From: Nitrospirota bacterium
GTDB taxonomy: Bacteria > Nitrospirota > Nitrospiria > Nitrospirales > Nitrospiraceae
Length of the DNA stretch: 64,000 nt
Direction of reading: 5' to 3'
Assembly: GCA_016219645.1 (NCBI GenBank)
Contig: JACRLR010000018.1
Span: 62,001 to 126,000 of the forward strand
The notes beneath the pieces are model-generated. The model had not been told where the DNA came from and made no database searches. It was given only the letters and a program-made list of their open reading frames with translations. Positions 59,605 through 64,000 of the stretch are shown in pieces. The position numbers and the translations under genes are program-made. Position 1 is the first letter of the stretch. The number at the start of each line of letters is the position of its first letter.

Positions 59605-60507
59605 ATGAGTCTTGACTATGTAAAATTTTCCGGTGGATTTGAGAAGTTCATGCCCAAAGAATATCGGGACATGGTCGAACATGGCCCGTTCGGAAAGAAA
59701 ATTACAGTCTCCCAAATGGGGAGCTTCAAGGAAATTCTCGAAGAACATCCCATGTGTGCCGGTTGTGCGATGACTCTGTTCATCCGCCTAGCGATCATCG
59801 CCTTCCCCAACCCAGAAGATACCATTACTGTCGGAACGGCAGGCTGTGGACGGTTGGCAATTTCACAGGCTGCGATCCCCTTTGTGTATGGGAACTACGG
59901 AGATCAGAACGGTGTGGCGAGCGGATTGAGCCGCGGGTTGCGGTTGCGATTCGGTGACAAGCCGAAGGATGTCGTCGTTATGGCGGGAGACGGCGGGACG
60001 GCTGATATCGGCTTCCAGCAAGTGCTCCATTCCTGGTTCCGGAAGGAACGATTCACCACGATCATGTTGGACAATGAAGTGTACGGCAATACCGGTGGGC
60101 AGGAGAGCGGGATGACCAACCGCGGCGCCGTTCTCAAGATGGCCCCGCTGGGGAAGAAGTTCGAGAAGATGGATATGTTGCAAATGGCGAAGGTGGCCGG
60201 CTGTGCCTATGTGGCATCGGTGGTCCCCAATAATCCCCGTCGTGTCGAGAGCGTCATCAAGAAGGCTGTGTTGATTGCTCGTGAAGTAGGCGCCACCTAT
60301 ATTCAGGCCTACACCTCCTGCAACATCGAGTATGCGATTCCAACCGACAAGGTCATGGAAGACGCGAAAGCCGTTGAGAACGATCGGTATCAGTTCACGG
60401 AGTATGTGAGCGATGAGGCTAAGCAGTATCTGACTGAGCGGTATGGCTACAAAGAATATCTTCCGAAGCCGGCTGCTCCTGCCGCGGCAATTCCAAACAA
60501 AGCATAA
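59605..60507 (+). CDS. 2-oxoacid:ferredoxin oxidoreductase, beta subunit (TPP-binding)
   Basis: A 300-residue thiamine-diphosphate-binding subunit. The TPP motif is MAGDGGTADIGFQQVLHSWFRKERFTTIMLDNEVYGNTGGQ-like (near residues 127-170). Cysteines in HPMCAGCAM (near 50-53), TAGCGR and TSCN match the four ligands of the proximal [4Fe-4S] cluster. Such enzymes carry out reductive carboxylation of acetyl-CoA or succinyl-CoA in the reverse TCA cycle. GGGAGG precedes the ATG. First of five genes; substrate (pyruvate or 2-oxoglutarate) cannot be fixed from sequence alone. Confidence 0.92.
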   Translation: MSLDYVKFSGGFEKFMPKEYRDMVEHGPFGKKITVSQMGSFKEILEEHPMCAGCAMTLFIRLAIIAFPNPEDTITVGTAGCGRLAISQAAIPFVYGNYGDQNGVASGLSRGLRLRFGDKPKDVVVMAGDGGTADIGFQQVLHSWFRKERFTTIMLDNEVYGNTGGQESGMTNRGAVLKMAPLGKKFEKMDMLQMAKVAGCAYVASVVPNNPRRVESVIKKAVLIAREVGATYIQAYTSCNIEYAIPTDKVMEDAKAVENDRYQFTEYVSDEAKQYLTERYGYKEYLPKPAAPAAAIPNKA

Positions 60508-60530
60508 GCGACCAGGAGGGAGGTCCGGAC

Positions 60531-61244
60531 ATGGCAAAGCGCTTCAACATTCGGATGGCAGGGGTCGGTGGTCAGGGTGTCGTGACCGGATCACACATTC
60601 TCAGCACCGCGGTGATCCATGCAGGCGGTGAAAGCACAATCGTCCCATTTTATGGATCAGAAAAGCGGATGGCGCCGGTTGAGAGTTACGTCCGTGTGTC
60701 GGATGAACCGATCTATGAGATCGGAGAGATCACTTTTCCCCATATCATTATTATTTTCCACCCACAAGTGATTACCCACGGCAAGTCGTATACGATGCCG
60801 TTCTACTTCGGACTGAAGGAAAATGGAATTGCGCTGATCAATAACGATGGGCCGATGTCGCTTCACAGAGATCAGGCGCGCGAGCTGGAAGAGCGCCATG
60901 CCAAACTGTATTATTTCCCCGCCACCAAACTGTCCCTCCAAGTCGCCGGGATGGACCTTGCGACGAACATGGCCTTGATGGGCTGTATCGGAGCCATCAC
61001 GGGCCTGACGTCTGTTGAGGCGCTGGAGGAGTCGGTGAAGGAGCGATTCCTTGGCAAAGGATTCGTCGTATCCGGTGGAACGGCCGCGTTGGACAGTGTC
61101 GTCGAGCGGAAATTCAAGAAGAAGCAGGAATTGATCGATAAAAATGTGGCAGTGATTCAGGCCGGCTGGAATTACGCAGTCGATCACGGTTGGGCTGCGG
61201 AATCGGTCAAACGGTCAGAAGCCCGTGTGCCCGTGAGTGCCTAA
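60531..61244 (+). CDS. 2-oxoacid:ferredoxin oxidoreductase, gamma subunit
   Basis: A 237-residue subunit of the POR gamma family (Pfam POR), which lies at the interface of the complex. The N-terminal NIRMAGVGGQGVVTGSHILSTAVIHAGG and FYGSEKRMAPVESYVRVSD are typical, and TTALD-like residues close the domain. It lies 23 nt after the beta gene with AGGAGGGAGG upstream. No cofactor of its own is evident. Confidence 0.92.
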   Translation: MAKRFNIRMAGVGGQGVVTGSHILSTAVIHAGGESTIVPFYGSEKRMAPVESYVRVSDEPIYEIGEITFPHIIIIFHPQVITHGKSYTMPFYFGLKENGIALINNDGPMSLHRDQARELEERHAKLYYFPATKLSLQVAGMDLATNMALMGCIGAITGLTSVEALEESVKERFLGKGFVVSGGTAALDSVVERKFKKKQELIDKNVAVIQAGWNYAVDHGWAAESVKRSEARVPVSA

Positions 61245-61271
61245 CTAGGATTTAGTTACGAAGGAGTCACA

Positions 61272-61604
61272 ATGTATTTGGTTGCCAATATCAGTGTTGA
61301 GATCTGTGCCGCAAAGAGCTGCAAGCTCTGCACGCAATATTGCCCTGAAGCGAATACCATTCAGTATAGCGAAGACATGGGGAAGGATCAGGGCTTTAAG
61401 TATGGCTCCGCATATGTGGCGGTGGATCGGTGCAAGGGCTGCGCGCTGTGTGTGTGGGTCTGCGACACCATGGCGAAAAATAATGCCATTAAGATGACCA
61501 TGATTGATCAATTGCCGTTGGCTGCCGTGACCGACAACATTCGGTATGAAGAGAAAACCACGGTTGCGGTCTTGTCCAATCCAATGACTGTGATAGGCAA
61601 TTAA
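61272..61604 (+). CDS. 2-oxoacid:ferredoxin oxidoreductase, delta subunit (2x[4Fe-4S] ferredoxin)
   Basis: A 110-residue ferredoxin-like subunit. Two cluster motifs are visible: CKLCTQYCPEANT with a preceding Cys near residues 12-24, and CKGCALCVWVCDTM near 57-70. It should carry electrons between external ferredoxin and the catalytic subunit. It lies between the gamma and epsilon genes, in the order beta-gamma-delta-epsilon-alpha. Confidence 0.92.
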   Translation: MYLVANISVEICAAKSCKLCTQYCPEANTIQYSEDMGKDQGFKYGSAYVAVDRCKGCALCVWVCDTMAKNNAIKMTMIDQLPLAAVTDNIRYEEKTTVAVLSNPMTVIGN

Positions 61605-61618
61605 GGGGGGAAACGCGA

Positions 61619-62383
61619 GTGGCAACGACGCAAGATACAAGAGAACGCATCATTGTTCCAGGTCCTGCTGGATTTCATCCTCCGTCGGCAGCTCAGTTAG
61701 GGGTCTCTCTTCCTGACCCTGGAGAAGGGCTGTACTATGGATTGCTGGAACCCAACGAAGACAAGGTCATCGAAGAGATGGCCCGTAAGATGCTGACCAG
61801 TCCCAACGCGACCATTTTCCCTGGTCCATTAGTTCTCTGGGCCTGGAACGAACATGCAATTGAAAAGGCCAGGGCAGTACTGGAGATCGCAGCCCAAATT
61901 CCGAATGTCATGATCATCCCCATGCCGGACTACCGTCCGAAGTATCCGAAGATCGACCCGGAAGAGGTCATCAATCCGAACCATCCGAACCTCACGATTT
62001 GGGGCAACAAGATTGAAGCCTGTATCTTTGTCGGGGTGCATTGCCACTACGCCAATTTGACCTTGAAGATGATTCGTGCAGGGACCAACTGCCTGACGAT
62101 GGCGATCTGTGCGGAGCAGGGGCATGAAGATGCGATGCTGACGATCAGAGATTCGGACGTGGTCAAGTTGAAAAAGACCGCGCAGGTCTTCAAGCGGGTG
62201 CGTGAAGAAATGGGCATCAAATTGCCCGATAACGGGGAGAACGTGCGATTTACCGGCACGCAATCACGAGTTCACGGCGGGAAAACTCACACGAGTCCCC
62301 TCACCTTTGCGCCGGTGACAGTCGGCGCCGGCAGCGCGGGAGCCTTTGGCCATTCCGCTGAACAGATGAAGCGCGAAGGTTAA
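61619..62383 (+). CDS. 2-oxoacid:ferredoxin oxidoreductase, epsilon subunit
   Basis: A 254-residue protein matching the fifth subunit known from the five-subunit enzymes of Hydrogenobacter and Nitrospira and absent from the usual four-subunit type. Its sequence (LTSPNATIFPGPLVLWAWNEHAIEKA, PMPDYRPKYPKIDPEEVINPNHPNLTIWGNKIEACIFVGVHCHYANLTLKMIRAG) shows no cysteine cluster motif or TPP site. Function is structural or regulatory by inference. The start is GTG behind GGGGG. No signal peptide. Confidence 0.85.
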   Translation: MATTQDTRERIIVPGPAGFHPPSAAQLGVSLPDPGEGLYYGLLEPNEDKVIEEMARKMLTSPNATIFPGPLVLWAWNEHAIEKARAVLEIAAQIPNVMIIPMPDYRPKYPKIDPEEVINPNHPNLTIWGNKIEACIFVGVHCHYANLTLKMIRAGTNCLTMAICAEQGHEDAMLTIRDSDVVKLKKTAQVFKRVREEMGIKLPDNGENVRFTGTQSRVHGGKTHTSPLTFAPVTVGAGSAGAFGHSAEQMKREG

Positions 62384-62428
62384 GACTACGGTTGAACAGC
62401 CCGGGCCATATAGCCAAGAGGTGTCATC

Positions 62429-63781
62429 ATGAGTGAAGCGCTCGAAGCAGAACAAAAGACAAATCCCCAGGGCGATCCCATCACGAGTGTCGCCGCGCCA
62501 AAAGTGGAGGTGGGCACAGCAAGGAAGGACCCCCATGCCGAAGCGAAACGGCAGAAGGTGGTCACGCCGGAATACATGTTTCTCGAAGCCCCGCGCACGA
62601 AGGAGTTCATCACTGGGAGCGAAGCGGCCAAAGAGGCGGTTCGGCGCTCCAGCGTGGATCTGGCTATCGCCTATCCGATCACCCCGCAGAGCGAAACGAT
62701 GCAGCTGATCGGCGTGCTCTACGGCGAAGGATACGTAAAGGAATACTACCGTGGTGAAGAAGAAGTCGGTGTGATGGCGGCGATTGCCGGTGGGTCACGG
62801 GCGGGTGTGAGGTGTTTTACGGCAACGGCCGGCCCGGGAACCTTGCGTGGCATGGAAGGGATCGCATCATGGCCGGGCCATCGTTTACCGGCCGTGGCAA
62901 TGTTTACCTGCCGAGTGGTGAATGCTCCCTTGGCGATTCAGCCGGACAATATCGAAGTTGCTTATTTGTTGAACTGCGGCATGCTTGTCTTTCACGCCGA
63001 AAACCAGCAGGACATGTTCGATTTCATCATGGCCGGGTTTACGATCAGCGAGAAAAATGATGTGACGCTGCCGGTCGGTGTCTGCTGCGACGGGTTTTTT
63101 GTGACCCATGCCCGTGGGTATGTCCGGATGCAGGATCGCGGCATCAGGCTTCCTCCGCGTGAAGCCTGGCGCGGAGCGGTTCCGGTGCTTGACGCGGAGA
63201 ATCCTCCCGCCCGCCTGTCACGCGACGCTCCGGTGCAGAAGTCGAATTTCATGGCCTACAATATCCACGCAGTCTGGCAGCAGGAAGTCTGGGCTGCCGT
63301 GGAGCGGTCGCGCAAGTACATCAATAAGTATATGGGTGGCTTGCTGACAGCTGAGAACGTAGACGATGCCGAGGCAGTCATTATCGCCTCGGGCAGTGCT
63401 GCGGCCCAGTCACGGGAGGCCGTTCGCATCTGTGCAGAAAAAGGTATCAAGATCGGCTTGATCAAGGTCCGATCGCTGCGTCCGTTTCCAACACAGGAGT
63501 TACGGCAACTTCTTGCCAAGACGAAGCTCATCGTCGTTCCAGAATTCAATTATGTCGGTTGGCTGGCAAAAGAAGTGGCGACAGCGATCTACGGGTACTC
63601 TCATGCCAAGATTATCGGTGGGCCGAGGGTATACGGTGGTCAGTCGATGCCGGTTGAATTGATTGTGGACGAAGTCGAGTCCGGTCTAACCGGGAAGAAG
63701 TCGACCAATGTGGCAATGTCCTCAATCATGGGTGGAGCCGTCAGTCAGGATGACGTGGCGCACTTCATGCGCAGCATCTAA
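62429..63781 (+). CDS. 2-oxoacid:ferredoxin oxidoreductase, alpha subunit
   Basis: A 450-residue subunit with the pyrimidine-side TPP domain. AIAYPITPQSETMQLIG near residues 79-95 and EEEVGVMAAIAGGSRAGVRCFTATAGPGTLRGMEG (near 110-145) are family signatures, and the C-terminal domain II (GIKIGLIKVRSLRPFPTQELRQLLAKTK) follows. A 55-residue polar extension precedes the domain. It ends the operon, followed 26 nt on by a strong terminator. Confidence 0.93.
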   Translation: MSEALEAEQKTNPQGDPITSVAAPKVEVGTARKDPHAEAKRQKVVTPEYMFLEAPRTKEFITGSEAAKEAVRRSSVDLAIAYPITPQSETMQLIGVLYGEGYVKEYYRGEEEVGVMAAIAGGSRAGVRCFTATAGPGTLRGMEGIASWPGHRLPAVAMFTCRVVNAPLAIQPDNIEVAYLLNCGMLVFHAENQQDMFDFIMAGFTISEKNDVTLPVGVCCDGFFVTHARGYVRMQDRGIRLPPREAWRGAVPVLDAENPPARLSRDAPVQKSNFMAYNIHAVWQQEVWAAVERSRKYINKYMGGLLTAENVDDAEAVIIASGSAAAQSREAVRICAEKGIKIGLIKVRSLRPFPTQELRQLLAKTKLIVVPEFNYVGWLAKEVATAIYGYSHAKIIGGPRVYGGQSMPVELIVDEVESGLTGKKSTNVAMSSIMGGAVSQDDVAHFMRSI

Positions 63782-63807
63782 ACGGTAGGTTTGGGAAAAA
63801 CACAAGG

Positions 63808-63842
63808 GCCCGATCCCTTCTGGGATCGGGCTCTTTGTTTTT
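63808..63842 (+). terminator. Rho-independent terminator of the oxidoreductase operon
   Basis: GCCCGATCCC (63808-63817), loop TTCT, GGGATCGGGC (63822-63831), followed by TCTTTGTTTTTT. A perfect 10-bp stem and a T-rich tail, 26 nt after the last stop. Confidence 0.9.
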
Positions 63843-63914
63843 TGGTTTATTTCGTTTGTTTGGTCTATTTGGTTGAACAAAACAAACTAAATGAACCAAA
63901 CAAACCAATCGACC
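63843..63914. repeat. Family E palindrome, second copy
   Basis: GGTTTATTTCGTTTGTTTGG and a GGTTGAAC loop are followed by the complementary ATGAACCAAACAAACCAATCGACC-type sequence (the last 20 nt at 63895-63914). Its words and layout match 58863-58932. It lies between the terminator and the convergent gene. Confidence 0.6.
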
Positions 63915-63920
63915 GTTTCT

Positions 63921-64000
63921 CTACCCCTGCAGCTCGTCCTGCACCATCTCTTCACTCTCCGGCATGCCATAGGCTACGTACTTGGCGTAGGAGAGATAGA
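63921..64000 (-). CDS. C-terminal end of an unidentified protein, cut by the window edge
   Basis: A minus-strand frame open from the edge to a stop at 63921 encodes YLSYAKYVAYGMPESEEM and then VQDELQG. The 25 residues look like the acidic C-terminal tail of a cytoplasmic protein, but I cannot name the family. It converges with the oxidoreductase operon. Confidence 0.6.
   Translation of the reverse strand, partial: YLSYAKYVAYGMPESEEMVQDELQG

Overview
The window reads as a chromosome segment of a Nitrospira-like bacterium (phylum Nitrospirota). I infer this from the five-gene 2-oxoacid:ferredoxin oxidoreductase operon at the right end (the type used in the reductive TCA cycle of Nitrospira and Hydrogenobacter), the moderately high GC, a Gram-negative division and cell-wall gene set, and overall protein similarity as I know it. 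No sequence search was possible, so the genus is an inference.

Layout. (1) 0.1-6.4 kb: a flippase-like membrane protein, carbon-starvation transporter CstA, YajQ, a seven-bladed propeller lipoprotein, and a secreted protein made of 10- and 9-residue repeats. (2) 6.8-27.2 kb: a nearly complete division and cell-wall (dcw) cluster, rsmH-ftsL-ftsI-murE-murF-mraY-murD-ftsW-murG-murC-murB-ddl-ftsQ-ftsA-ftsZ, with no mraZ, led by a good sigma-70 promoter and followed by pgeF, proC, yggT and divIVA. (3) 27.3-38.8 kb: a beta-lactamase-fold hydrolase, a small unknown protein, pgsA, pilC-pilS-pilR, ispE, prs, rplY, pth, ychF. (4) 38.8-41.6 kb: a small accessory island with AT-richer genes (a PD-(D/E)XK nuclease-like protein and a membrane-anchored unknown) and several palindromic repeat elements. 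(5) 41.6-50.1 kb: rpsF-ssb-rpsR, yceD-rpmF, then the fatty-acid set plsX-fabH-fabD-fabG-acpP-fabF and rnc. (6) 50.2-53.7 kb: two tandem exported cyclophilins; on the minus strand a propeller protein, a zinc-binding unknown and a PilZ protein. (7) 54.0-59.2 kb: one-carbon genes folD-metF-panB; on the minus strand DUF309, apaH, queF and a stand-alone MTHFR C-terminal-type protein. (8) 59.6-63.8 kb: the oxidoreductase operon (beta, gamma, ferredoxin, epsilon, alpha) ending in a clear terminator; a truncated minus-strand gene runs off the right edge.

Most of the window is core metabolism and growth. The least explained signal is the set of intergenic palindromic elements, which I sort into several families. 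In the two main ones a conserved core sits between long inverted arms; the arms differ from locus to locus but stay complementary within each copy, and in two cases the arm includes the stop codon of the preceding gene. Two copies of another family, in opposite orientation, bracket the nuclease-like gene. A further repeat appears to have been translated into the C-terminus of FabD.
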